From Catenovulum adriaticum (GTDB lineage: Bacteria > Pseudomonadota > Gammaproteobacteria > Enterobacterales > Alteromonadaceae), in contig NZ_CP109965.1 in assembly GCF_026725475.1 (NCBI RefSeq), positions 3,100,001 to 3,164,000 on the forward strand: 64,000 bases of DNA, in the 5' to 3' direction. The position numbers and the translations under genes were made by a program. The notes under the pieces were generated by a model, which worked only from the letters and a program-made list of their open reading frames with translations, was not told where the DNA came from and did no database searches. Each line of letters begins with the position of its first letter. The stretch's first letter is position 1. Shown here one piece after another: positions 26,412 to 35,081 of the stretch.

Positions 26412-26759
26412 ATGACAAGCCAATTCCCAGACGATGAAACCGGCCAAATTTTAGCTGAAATGGCAGCAGAAGGCGCAGATTTAAGCCAACCAATGCAAAT
26501 TGATTTTTTTGCAGCATTTGAATTTGAAGACACCGCTAAAGCGGTTTTGCCATTGGTTAAGCAACTTAACTTAGGCGACCAAAAATTTAGCGAAGTTATG
26601 ATCCAAAAACCTGATACAGGTGGCGGTGTTGAATTAGTTGCAAGTTTAACGGCTGTTCCAAGCTACCAGACCATTAGTACAATTGATGAACTCTTTACCC
26701 AATGTGTTGAAAGTAACAAAGGTTACTCAGATGGTTGGGGCGCAGAGATTCGAGTTTAA
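26412..26759 (+). CDS. rraB: RraB-family RNase E regulator
   Basis: 115 aa, acidic. FPDDETGQILAEMAAEGADLSQP and the C-terminal YSDGWGAEIRV match the RraB (ribonuclease E inhibitor B) fold, where a YDGWG-like end is conserved. RraB binds the RNase E scaffold region and alters mRNA decay. It is divergent from the gbsR-like gene. Its stop codon lies inside the terminator stem. Confidence 0.75.
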   Translation: MTSQFPDDETGQILAEMAAEGADLSQPMQIDFFAAFEFEDTAKAVLPLVKQLNLGDQKFSEVMIQKPDTGGGVELVASLTAVPSYQTISTIDELFTQCVESNKGYSDGWGAEIRV

Positions 26760-26788
26760 GCTTAGGCTTAAACTCGTTTGTCTATTTT
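26751..26788 (+). terminator. Terminator overlapping rraB stop codon
   Basis: An 11-bp perfect stem CGAGTTTAAGC/GCTTAAACTCG with TTAG loop (26751-26776) is followed by TTTGTCTATTTT. The stop codon TAA is part of the left arm. It insulates the guanidine operon from rraB. Confidence 0.8.
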
Positions 26789-27073
26789 ACGGGTTAGCTT
26801 TCTAGTTTATATTTTCGCCCGCACTCATCAAATTTATTTTTAAAGATCTTAAAGCTTCTGCCAATAACCTACCGCTTAATCACGCCGCGTTAAATCGCCC
26901 CAATTTAATGCAATGCACCAATTTGGTTCCATCTTAGGCTAAATAAAGGTTCGTTATTTATCGCTTTCATATGGTAAAAAATAAAATTTAATCCTTATAT
27001 TTCATGATCTTGAATTTTAAATTATCTTCCACACACACTTTGGCTAGTTTTATGCTTACTGTTAAGTTGCAGG

Positions 27074-27092
27074 GGTTCAATCAAATTGAACC
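27074..27092. repeat. Inverted repeat before guanidine-I riboswitch
   Basis: GGTTCAAT-CAA-ATTGAACC, perfect 8-bp arms, ends about 20 nt before the aptamer. It could be a leader hairpin or an operator. A weak TATGCT box lies at 27051-27056. The 270 bases between the rraB terminator and this repeat show no other element. Confidence 0.5.
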
Positions 27093-27111
27093 AGCACAGT
27101 GCTAAACAGAC

Positions 27112-27279
27112 AACTAGGGTTCCGATTGGCTTTTACTAATTATTTTATTAATTGAAAAATCAATGTCTGGTCCGAGAGTTGCCAACCTAGCCGCATAATA
27201 ACCAATCACACTGTTTGTTTTTGTGTTTTTATGTTTGCGTCAGCAAGGGTTACACGGCGGGATAAAAGCCCGGGAGGTT
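27112..27279 (+). ncRNA. Guanidine-I (ykkC) riboswitch
   Basis: All hallmark conserved blocks occur in order: CTAGGGTTCCG (27114-27124), CTGGTCCGAGAG (27167-27178), ACACGG (27252-27257) and GGGATAAAAGCCCGGGAGG (27259-27277). AAC at the 5' end can pair with GTT at 27277-27279 to close P1. This family binds guanidinium and switches on export or degradation genes. Downstream, CCTCCT (27293-27298) can pair with GGGAGG of the aptamer, and CCGTGTAA (27311-27318) with TTACACGG (27250-27257), next to the Shine-Dalgarno GGAG (27324-27327). No U-tract terminator is evident, which hints at translational control. Confidence 0.93.
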
Positions 27280-27335
27280 CAATTTAATTAGGCCTCCTGC
27301 GCTCAAAAAACCGTGTAAACTTTGGAGAACGCGAT

Positions 27336-28367
27336 ATGAAAAAGATAAAAATATTCACTTTAATCCTCGCTTTAATCACAAGCACAAATGCTTTTGCTAA
27401 AGATAAGTTTTCCATTTGCTGGTCAATTTATGTTGGCTGGATGCCGTGGGAATACGGCGACAGCTCAGGCATCATCAAAAAATGGGCCGACAAATACGAT
27501 ATTGAAATAGATGTCGTTCAAATCAATGACTACATAGAATCCATCAATCAGTACACAGCCGGTCAATTTGATGCTTGCACCATGACCAACATGGACGCCT
27601 TAACCATTCCAGCGGCTAGCTTTGTCGATAGTACTGCATTAATTGTGGGTGACTTTTCTAATGGTAACGACGGTGTCGTTTTAAAAGACAAAACCAAGCT
27701 AGCTGATATAAAAGGCCAACAAATTAACTTAGTTGAGCTGAGCGTATCTCATTACCTACTAGCTCGCGGTTTAGAATCGGTCGGTTTATCAGAGCGTGAT
27801 GTTGATGTGGTTAATACAGCCGATGCTGATTTAGTCGCTGCTTATTCAACGCAAGACGTCACTTCAATTGTCACTTGGAACCCACTGCTTTCAGAAATTG
27901 AAAAACAACCCAGCGCAAACAAAGTGTTTGATTCTTCTGATATTCCAGGTGAAATCATTGACTTAATGGTTGTTCATACCGACACCCTCAAACAAAACCC
28001 TAACTTTGGTAAAGCTCTAGTTGGCGCTTGGTATGAAATTATGGAAGATATGAGCGATAAAAAAGTACTAACCCAATTAGCTACCGCTTCAGGTACTGAT
28101 TTAGCTGGCTATAAAGCGCAGTTAGCAAGTACCAAAATGTTTTACCAAGCTAAAGAAGCTGTTGAGTTTACCAAAAACCCAAAATTAGCAACCACCATGA
28201 AATACGTGGCTGAGTTTTCATTTGAGCATGGTTTACTAGGTGATGGCGCGCCAGACGCTGGATTTATTGGTATTCAAACGCCCTCTACCACCATTGGTAA
28301 TCCGCAAAACATTAAACTGAGATTCGACCCTAGCTTTATGCAAATGGCTGCCGACGGCAAGCTATAA
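27336..28367 (+). CDS. ABC transporter substrate-binding protein (guanidine/urea region)
   Basis: 343 aa with signal peptide MKKIKIFTLILALITSTNAFA. The mature protein begins with FSICWSIYVGWMPWEYGDSSG, typical of the NMT1/TauA-like binding proteins encoded next to urea-carboxylase-type genes. It should capture guanidine or a related cation in the periplasm and deliver it to the permease. It is first in the riboswitch-controlled operon, with GGAG 9 nt before the ATG. Confidence 0.88.
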   Translation: MKKIKIFTLILALITSTNAFAKDKFSICWSIYVGWMPWEYGDSSGIIKKWADKYDIEIDVVQINDYIESINQYTAGQFDACTMTNMDALTIPAASFVDSTALIVGDFSNGNDGVVLKDKTKLADIKGQQINLVELSVSHYLLARGLESVGLSERDVDVVNTADADLVAAYSTQDVTSIVTWNPLLSEIEKQPSANKVFDSSDIPGEIIDLMVVHTDTLKQNPNFGKALVGAWYEIMEDMSDKKVLTQLATASGTDLAGYKAQLASTKMFYQAKEAVEFTKNPKLATTMKYVAEFSFEHGLLGDGAPDAGFIGIQTPSTTIGNPQNIKLRFDPSFMQMAADGKL

Positions 28368-28382
28368 AACGGGCAAATTTAT

Positions 28383-29207
28383 ATGAAAAAACTGATGAAT
28401 ATAGAGCCATCACGCTCACTTAAAGGATTTTTAGCCATTATTCCGTTTGTATTAATTTTGATGCTGTACTGGACAGCATCAAATGACAGACTGGCTGAAA
28501 ACCCTTACGACAAACTGCTACCGAGTTTTACACAAATTTCGGCAGCCGTTGAGCGAATGGCTTTTACCGAAGATAAACGCAGTGGTGAATATTTATTTTG
28601 GGTGGATACGGGCGCCAGTTTATATCGAATTTGCATAGGAATAGGCATTAGCGCGATTACGGGGTTATTGCTTGGTATGTTAGCTGGCTTACTGCCGGTA
28701 TTTCGATCTGGCTTTTCGCCCTTAATAACCATAGTTTCATTAGTGCCCCCAATGGCTATTTTACCGATTCTTTTTATTAGCTTTGGTTTGGGCGAGTTTG
28801 CCAAAATAATGCTCATTATTATTGGTACTGCGCCTGTGATTATTCGTGATATTCAATCTCATGTGCGCCAGCTTCCTTCGGAGATGCTAATAAAAGCACA
28901 AACTTTGGGTGCATCTACTTGGTTAGTTTCAATTCGGGTGGTGCTGCCACAAATTATGCCGCGTTTAATCTCAGCGGTACGATTATCTCTAGGTACAGCA
29001 TGGTTATTTTTAATTGCTGCTGAAGCCATAGCTGCACAAGAAGGTTTGGGTTATCGCATCTTTTTAGTACGACGATATATGTCAATGGATGTCATTTTGC
29101 CTTACGTACTTTGGATAACCACTTTAGCTTTTGCCATGGATTTTAGCCTGCGCAAACTCTCTGAGTTATGTTTCCCTTGGTATCACCATCAGGAGGCCGG
29201 CAAATGA
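28383..29207 (+). CDS. ABC transporter permease (guanidine/urea region)
   Basis: 274 aa, about six TM helices. The BPD_transp_1 EAA loop is visible as EMLIKAQTLGASTWLVSIRV, followed by LPQIMPRL. Belongs to the SsuC/TauC-like permease type. It lies 15 nt after the binding protein and overlaps the ATPase start (ATGA), so it is translationally coupled. Confidence 0.88.
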   Translation: MKKLMNIEPSRSLKGFLAIIPFVLILMLYWTASNDRLAENPYDKLLPSFTQISAAVERMAFTEDKRSGEYLFWVDTGASLYRICIGIGISAITGLLLGMLAGLLPVFRSGFSPLITIVSLVPPMAILPILFISFGLGEFAKIMLIIIGTAPVIIRDIQSHVRQLPSEMLIKAQTLGASTWLVSIRVVLPQIMPRLISAVRLSLGTAWLFLIAAEAIAAQEGLGYRIFLVRRYMSMDVILPYVLWITTLAFAMDFSLRKLSELCFPWYHHQEAGK

Positions 29208-29986
29208 GTTTATTAAAAATCAACAATGTTTGGAAATCTTACGGCGACGTGCAAATTTTAGAACGTTTAAATTTAAACGTTGAGGCCGGAGAGTTCGTCT
29301 CTATGGTGGGCGCTTCAGGGTGTGGTAAAACTACTTTATTAAAAATGATTTTAGGTAGTGAACAGGCGACTCGAGGTCAAATTTTATTAAACGATCAACC
29401 CATCTCACCAGAACCGAATGAAGAGCGCGGCATTGTATTTCAAAAATACTCAGTGTTCCCGCATTTAACGGTTTTACAAAATGTGATGATTGCCGATGAG
29501 TTTTCAGCATCAAACTTTTTAGGTCGCACTTTTGGTAAAAAGAAACGCCAAATTACCGACAAAGCTTACGGTTTTATCGAAGCCGTCGGTTTAGCGCATG
29601 CTACCAATAAATATCCACATCAATTATCAGGTGGGATGCAGCAACGCTTAGCAATCGCACAAGCGTTAATGAAGTCACCCAAAATTTTATTATTAGACGA
29701 ACCTTTTGGCGCACTTGATCCGGGGATTCGTAAAGATATGCATCAGCTTATTCGTAAAATTTGGAAAGAAAATAAGCTAACTATTTTTATGGTCACGCAC
29801 GATATTCAAGAAGGCTTTGAGCTAGGTTCTCGCCTTTGGGTGTTTGACAAAGTGCGTCACGACCCACAAGCGCCAACATCTTACGGTGCACAAATTACCT
29901 ACGACTTACCACTTTCCACCGAAATGCAGCAAGAAGCGGGGCTATCGCTGGCTGAAAAATATGCAAAAAAGGTAGTTAACTCATGA
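29204..29986 (+). CDS. ABC transporter ATP-binding protein (guanidine/urea region)
   Basis: 260 aa from ATG 29204, which overlaps the permease stop. Walker A GASGCGKTT, Q-loop region GIVFQKYSVFPHLTV, signature LSGGMQQRLAIAQALM, Walker B ILLLDEPFGALD and the H-loop (FMVTHD) are all intact. It powers the SsuB/TauB-type importer formed with the two preceding genes. Its stop overlaps the next start (ATGA). Confidence 0.92.
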   Translation: MSLLKINNVWKSYGDVQILERLNLNVEAGEFVSMVGASGCGKTTLLKMILGSEQATRGQILLNDQPISPEPNEERGIVFQKYSVFPHLTVLQNVMIADEFSASNFLGRTFGKKKRQITDKAYGFIEAVGLAHATNKYPHQLSGGMQQRLAIAQALMKSPKILLLDEPFGALDPGIRKDMHQLIRKIWKENKLTIFMVTHDIQEGFELGSRLWVFDKVRHDPQAPTSYGAQITYDLPLSTEMQQEAGLSLAEKYAKKVVNS

Positions 29987-30693
29987 TTTTATACAAAGAT
30001 ACTTTGCCATCGGGCAAACACTGGTCAATGAAAATGCGGCGCGGTACTAGCTTGCGTTTGATAGACAAAACCGGCAATGCCAATGTGGGTATGTTGTTTT
30101 ATAACCCAGAAAATTTATTAGAGCGTTATAACGCACCCGATACGTTAAAGTGCCAACATACTTTTAAGCTAACCAAAGGCCATTGTTTATATTCAGACAT
30201 GGGACGCATTTTTTGCGCAATAACAGATGATAGTTTTGGTTGGCACGACACAGTTTGTGGTAATACAAACGCAAGCATGAGTGAAAAAAAATGGGGCCCG
30301 CGTGATTACCAAAACCACAGAAACAGCTGGAAACAAAATGGTAACGATGCATTTTTAGTTGAAGCCACTAAATATGGTTTAAACAAGCAAGATTTAGCCG
30401 CCAACTTAAATTTATTCAGCAAAGTAGAACCGAATGATGACGGCGCTTTAACTTACAGTGTATCACAATCAAAAGCCGGCGATTTTATTGACCTGCGCTT
30501 TGAGATGGACACGATTGTGCTATTTCACACCTGCCCACATCCTTTAAACGATTCAGCTCAATATCCTGAATTTGAAGTTGAGTACCAAATATTTTCATCG
30601 GCAACAGTCACAGACGATGATTTATGTAAAAACTCATGCGCAGAAAACCAGCGTGGTTACGAAAATAACCGTTTATATCACTTAGGTCTTTAA
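29983..30693 (+). CDS. Carboxyguanidine deiminase subunit (DUF1989, UAAP1-type)
   Basis: 236 aa. DUF1989/urea-carboxylase-associated family: GKHWSMKMRRGTSLRLIDKTG, then YNAPDTLKCQHTFKL and GWHDTVCGNTNAS. Family members formerly called urea carboxylase-associated protein 1 form the CgdAB heterodimer with the next gene product. It deiminates carboxyguanidine to allophanate plus ammonia. Overlap with the ATPase (ATGA) and the riboswitch context support this over a urea pathway. Which subunit letter applies cannot be decided here. Confidence 0.85.
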   Translation: MILYKDTLPSGKHWSMKMRRGTSLRLIDKTGNANVGMLFYNPENLLERYNAPDTLKCQHTFKLTKGHCLYSDMGRIFCAITDDSFGWHDTVCGNTNASMSEKKWGPRDYQNHRNSWKQNGNDAFLVEATKYGLNKQDLAANLNLFSKVEPNDDGALTYSVSQSKAGDFIDLRFEMDTIVLFHTCPHPLNDSAQYPEFEVEYQIFSSATVTDDDLCKNSCAENQRGYENNRLYHLGL

Positions 30694-30704
30694 GGAGTTA
30701 TTTC

Positions 30705-31343
30705 ATGATTATCGAAAGTTCATTACAAGCCGAAGCAACAATTGATCGCGAAGTTGTTAATGCCGGTGACTATTATTTAAAAGTAGTCAAAAAAGGCCAG
30801 ACGGTTCGCATACTCGACTTAGAAGGCAACCAAGCTGCAGATACCTTATTTTATAACGCCAACAATGTCAGCGAACGTTACAGTGCAACCGACACGATTC
30901 GTGAACAAGGCAATGTGTATTTAACGGCGGGCAGCGTTTTAATGTCGAACGAATGCAAGCCTATGCTAAAAATTGTTGCCGATACCTGTGGCCGACACGA
31001 CACAGTTGGTGGCGCTTGCGCAACCGAAAGCAATACAGTGCGTTATGCACTTGAAAAAAAATGTATGCATGCTTGTCGAGATAGCTGGCTATTAGCTATC
31101 GCAGAAAACGAAGCATTAGGTTTAAGCAAAAAAGACATTACCCACAATATTAATTTTTTTATGAATGTGCCAGTGACCAGTGACGGAAAACTCAGTTTTG
31201 CTGACGGAATTAGTGGCGCAGGTAAATATGTAGAGCTTGAAGCGTTAATGGATGTTGTCGTGTTAATTTCAAATTGTCCGCAGCTGAACAACCCTTGCAA
31301 TGCCTATAACCCAACGCCAATCGAAATTTTAATTTGGAATTAG
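30705..31343 (+). CDS. Carboxyguanidine deiminase subunit (DUF1989, UAAP2-type)
   Basis: 212 aa, paralogous to the preceding protein: VVKKGQTVRILDLEGNQAADTL, RYSATDTIREQGNVYL, RHDTVGGACATESNT. It is the second subunit of the CgdAB-type deiminase. It starts 11 nt after the first subunit with AAGGAG upstream. Both retain the conserved HDTV(C/G)G patch that likely forms the active site; this site assignment is inference. Confidence 0.85.
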   Translation: MIIESSLQAEATIDREVVNAGDYYLKVVKKGQTVRILDLEGNQAADTLFYNANNVSERYSATDTIREQGNVYLTAGSVLMSNECKPMLKIVADTCGRHDTVGGACATESNTVRYALEKKCMHACRDSWLLAIAENEALGLSKKDITHNINFFMNVPVTSDGKLSFADGISGAGKYVELEALMDVVVLISNCPQLNNPCNAYNPTPIEILIWN

Positions 31344-31407
31344 TTTTAAATTTCCCAAAACACCTGATTGATTTAAAACGAGAAAAAACAGCCGCTAGGC
31401 AAAGTAA

Positions 31408-31455
31408 TCGGGACGACCCGAATACTAAAAACAAGTTTGATGCGGGACGGCCCGC
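31408..31455 (+). ncRNA. Guanidine-II (mini-ykkC) riboswitch
   Basis: Two hairpins of the same 14-nt design occur in the gap before the carboxylase gene: TCGGGACGACCCGA (31408-31421) and GCGGGACGGCCCGC (31442-31455), separated by 20 nt. Both have 5-bp stems with loops ACGA and ACGG, the ACGR tetraloop that defines the guanidine-II class. P2 ends 18 nt before the ATG at 31474, a normal place for translational control. A chance origin of two such hairpins before a guanidine gene is unlikely. Confidence 0.9.
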
Positions 31456-31473
31456 TAAGACGAGTATCTTAAT

Positions 31474-34400
31474 ATGTTTAATACAGTCCTAATCGCAAAC
31501 CGAGGCGCCATTGCCTGTCGAATTATCCGCACCCTTAAAAAATTGGGTATCAAAAGTATTGCCATTTATTCAGAAGCAGACAAAGAATCTTTACACGTTA
31601 CTGCTGCTGACGAAGCTTATAGCTTAGGTGAAGGCGCTGCTGCAACGACGTATTTAAATCAAGATAAAATTATTGAAATTGCCAAACAAACCGGCGCTCA
31701 GGCTATCCACCCTGGATATGGCTTTTTAAGTGAAAACGCGAGCTTTTCTGAAAAATTAAAACAAGAAAAAATCAGTTTTATTGGCCCGCTAGCACAACAG
31801 ATGATCGACTTTGGATTAAAACACCAAGCACGGGAAATAGCAGAAAAAGCCAATGTGCCTTTAGTGCCCGGCAGTGGTTTAATATCAGATTTAGCCGAGC
31901 TGACCCAATACGCTAACAGCGTAGGTTTTCCGGTCATGCTAAAAAGTACCGCCGGTGGCGGTGGCATTGGCATGCAAAGATGCGACTCAGTTGGTGAACT
32001 AGAAAAAGCTTTTATTAATGTAAAACATTTAGGTGCACAAAATTTTTCGAACGATGGGGTATTTGTTGAAAAGTTTGTAGAAAAAGCGCGCCACATTGAA
32101 GTTCAAGTAATAGGTAATGGCTTTGGCGAGGTAGTCACTTTAGGTGAGCGAGATTGTTCTAGCCAACGCCGCAACCAAAAAGTAATAGAAGAAACCCCAG
32201 CACCCAACTTACCCGCTAATACCCGCAGCGCTATGTTAGCCACCGCAAAAAACTTAATGGCGTCAATTGATTATTTAAATGCCGGTACTGTTGAGTTTAT
32301 TTACGACCATGATCAAGACAAATTCTACTTTTTAGAAGTAAACACCCGCTTGCAAGTAGAGCATGGTGTTACTGAAATGTGTTATCAGGTGGATTTAGTT
32401 GAATGGATGCTAAAAGTTGCTTATAGCGAAAGCATTCACAAGACAGGTTTAGATTTATCATCGCTCAATAAAATTCAACCAAAAGGCCACGCAATTCAGG
32501 CTAGAATTTACGCTGAAAACCCAGCAAAAAACTTTCAGCCTTCCGCGGGTTTATTAACTCAAGTTGAATGGCCTCAACAAGACGTCAGAGTTGACCATTG
32601 GGTTGAAGCTGGCTTAACCGTATCACCGTTTTTTGATCCTATGTTGGCAAAAGTCATTGTTCATTCAGATGATCGTGAGTCAGCCATTGCCAAACTGAAC
32701 AAAGCATTAAACGACTCAAAAGTTTATGGTGTTATTACCAACATCGATTACGTGCAGCAAGTATTAGCAGATGACAGCTTTAAACAAGGTAAAATTTTTA
32801 CTCGCAGTTTAAATGATTTTACCGCCCAATTTGCAGGCTTTGAAGTTTTAAAAGCGGGCACTATGACCACCATTCAAGATTATCCAGCGCGCACAGGTTA
32901 CTGGGATATAGGAGTGCCCCCTTCTGGTCCATTTGATTTTTATTCATTTCGTTTAGCTAACCGTTTATTAAATAACCCAGCCGATGCTGCCGGTTTAGAG
33001 ATCACGCTGCAAGGCCCAAGCTTAAAGTTTTACCACGACTGCCAAGTGGCCATTACCGGTGCTGAAATTGAAATCAGCTTAGATGGCGAATCACAACAAA
33101 ATCATCAAATTATTAACGTAAAAGCGGGCCAAACTTTAAAAACAGGTAAAGTAACGGCTGCAGGTGCGCGAGCTTATTTAGCGGTCAGTGGTGGTATTCA
33201 ATGCCCTGATTATTTAGGCAGCAAAAGTACCTTTACCTTAGGGCAATTTGGCGGACATTGCGGGCGAGCATTACGAATGGGGGATTTTTTATCCATTGAT
33301 AAAAAAGTACAAACCCAAACTGACAATAAAATTCCAGCCGATGTGATTGCACCAGTCACCAATGATTGGACGGTACGAGTAATATATGGCCCGCATGGTG
33401 CACCTGATTTTTTCACCAAAGACGATATTAAAACCATTCAGTCTCACACTTGGAAAATTCACTATAACTCAAGCCGAACTGGAATTCGTTTAATTGGTCC
33501 CAAACCTGATTGGGCACGTGAAACGGGCGGTGAAGCAGGTTTACATCCATCTAATATCCACGACAATGCATATGCATTTGGTACTGTTGATTTTACCGGT
33601 GACATGCCAGTAATTTTAGGCCCAGATGGCCCAAGTTTAGGTGGCTTTGTTTGCCCTTTTACGGTGATCAGCGCTGATTTGTGGAAATTAGGTCAATTAA
33701 AAGCCGGTGATAATTTAAATTTTGAAGTCGTTGATTTAGCCACCGCCAAACAAATTGAAATTGCGCAAAATCAGCAAATAGACAAGTTAGAAAATGTAAA
33801 CTGCGAATACCAAAGTGCTGCAATTTCTACCCCTATTTTAGATACCTTACAAACAGATGACGGCGAACCGGGTCTAGTCTTTCGCCAAGCGGGCGATAAG
33901 TTTTTATTGGCCGAATATGGCGAGTTGGTTTTAGATTTAACTTTGCGAGCTCGTGTTCAAGCCTTATTAGAAGGGCTACAAGCAAAAAATATAAAAGGTA
34001 TTTTAGAGTTAACACCAGGTATTCGGTCACTGCAAATTCATTATGAAAATCTTGAATTAGAGGTAACTGATTTAATCGCAAGCATTAAAGAAATTGATTT
34101 AGCGTTAGGTGATACTCGCCAACTCAGCTTTGAATCACGTATTGTCCACCTACCATTAAGTTGGAACGATAAAGCCTGCCAAGAAGCGATAGATAAATAC
34201 GTACAGTCAGTGCGTAAAGATGCGCCTTGGTGCCCGTCTAACTTAGAATTTATTAAACGCATTAATGGCTTAGAAAGCATTGAGCAAGTTAAAGATATTG
34301 TATTTAACGCAAACTACCTTGTATTAGGTTTAGGCGATGTGTATTTAGGCGCACCCGTTGCAACACCACTAGATAAATGCCATCGCTTAGTAACGACCAA

Positions 34401-35079
34401 ATACAATCCTGCCCGTACTTGGACTGCAGAAAACTCTGTCGGTATTGGCGGTGCTTATATGTGTATTTATGGCATGGAAGGCCCGGGCGGATATCAATTT
34501 GTAGGCCGAACCGTACAAATGTGGAATCGCTATCGCAGTAATGACGTATTTAACCAACCTTGGCTATTACGCTTTTTTGATCAGGTTAAATATTATCCGG
34601 TTAGCCATGAAGAGCTAATGCAAATTCGTGAAGATTTTCCATTAGGTAAATGGCAACCCAAAATTGAAAAAGCCACTGTATCTATGCCTGAACTTATTCA
34701 ACAGTGGAAAGATAACGAAGCAGACATTGAAACCTTTACCAAACAGCGAGAACAGGCATTTGCTGATGAAATGGCCGAATGGAAACGAACAGGTCAGCTT
34801 AATTATTCATTTGAAGCCGATGCAGAACAAAAAAGTGAAGCCATTGAATTAGCCGACAACCAATATTTAATGGAAGCCACCGCCGCTGGCAGTGTATGGA
34901 AAGTAAATAGCGAGGTTAATCAAAAAATTGGATCAGGCGAATCTATGATAGTGCTTGAATCAATGAAAATGGAAATTGATATCGCGGCCACTGAACCCGC
35001 AAAAATTATTAAAATTTTAGTGAAAGAAGGCCAGCAAGTTCATGCCGGTCAGGCATTAATGGTGTTAGAGGAAGCTTAA
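31474..35079 (+). CDS. Guanidine carboxylase (urea carboxylase-type)
   Basis: 1201 aa biotin enzyme. An N-terminal biotin carboxylase (about 1-450; ATP-grasp loop KSTAGGGGIGMQRC, then FLEVNTRLQVEHGVTE) is followed by the KipA/AHS2-like (about 470-780; TGYWDIGVPPSGPFDFYSF) and KipI/AHS1-like (about 800-1050) carboxyltransferase halves, then a linker. A biotinyl domain at the end has biotin-Lys1165 in ESMKMEID. It carboxylates guanidine with ATP and bicarbonate to carboxyguanidine. Urea carboxylase is the alternative; two guanidine riboswitches and the CgdAB pair favour guanidine. Confidence 0.9.
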   Translation: MFNTVLIANRGAIACRIIRTLKKLGIKSIAIYSEADKESLHVTAADEAYSLGEGAAATTYLNQDKIIEIAKQTGAQAIHPGYGFLSENASFSEKLKQEKISFIGPLAQQMIDFGLKHQAREIAEKANVPLVPGSGLISDLAELTQYANSVGFPVMLKSTAGGGGIGMQRCDSVGELEKAFINVKHLGAQNFSNDGVFVEKFVEKARHIEVQVIGNGFGEVVTLGERDCSSQRRNQKVIEETPAPNLPANTRSAMLATAKNLMASIDYLNAGTVEFIYDHDQDKFYFLEVNTRLQVEHGVTEMCYQVDLVEWMLKVAYSESIHKTGLDLSSLNKIQPKGHAIQARIYAENPAKNFQPSAGLLTQVEWPQQDVRVDHWVEAGLTVSPFFDPMLAKVIVHSDDRESAIAKLNKALNDSKVYGVITNIDYVQQVLADDSFKQGKIFTRSLNDFTAQFAGFEVLKAGTMTTIQDYPARTGYWDIGVPPSGPFDFYSFRLANRLLNNPADAAGLEITLQGPSLKFYHDCQVAITGAEIEISLDGESQQNHQIINVKAGQTLKTGKVTAAGARAYLAVSGGIQCPDYLGSKSTFTLGQFGGHCGRALRMGDFLSIDKKVQTQTDNKIPADVIAPVTNDWTVRVIYGPHGAPDFFTKDDIKTIQSHTWKIHYNSSRTGIRLIGPKPDWARETGGEAGLHPSNIHDNAYAFGTVDFTGDMPVILGPDGPSLGGFVCPFTVISADLWKLGQLKAGDNLNFEVVDLATAKQIEIAQNQQIDKLENVNCEYQSAAISTPILDTLQTDDGEPGLVFRQAGDKFLLAEYGELVLDLTLRARVQALLEGLQAKNIKGILELTPGIRSLQIHYENLELEVTDLIASIKEIDLALGDTRQLSFESRIVHLPLSWNDKACQEAIDKYVQSVRKDAPWCPSNLEFIKRINGLESIEQVKDIVFNANYLVLGLGDVYLGAPVATPLDKCHRLVTTKYNPARTWTAENSVGIGGAYMCIYGMEGPGGYQFVGRTVQMWNRYRSNDVFNQPWLLRFFDQVKYYPVSHEELMQIREDFPLGKWQPKIEKATVSMPELIQQWKDNEADIETFTKQREQAFADEMAEWKRTGQLNYSFEADAEQKSEAIELADNQYLMEATAAGSVWKVNSEVNQKIGSGESMIVLESMKMEIDIAATEPAKIIKILVKEGQQVHAGQALMVLEEA

Positions 35080-35081
35080 TC

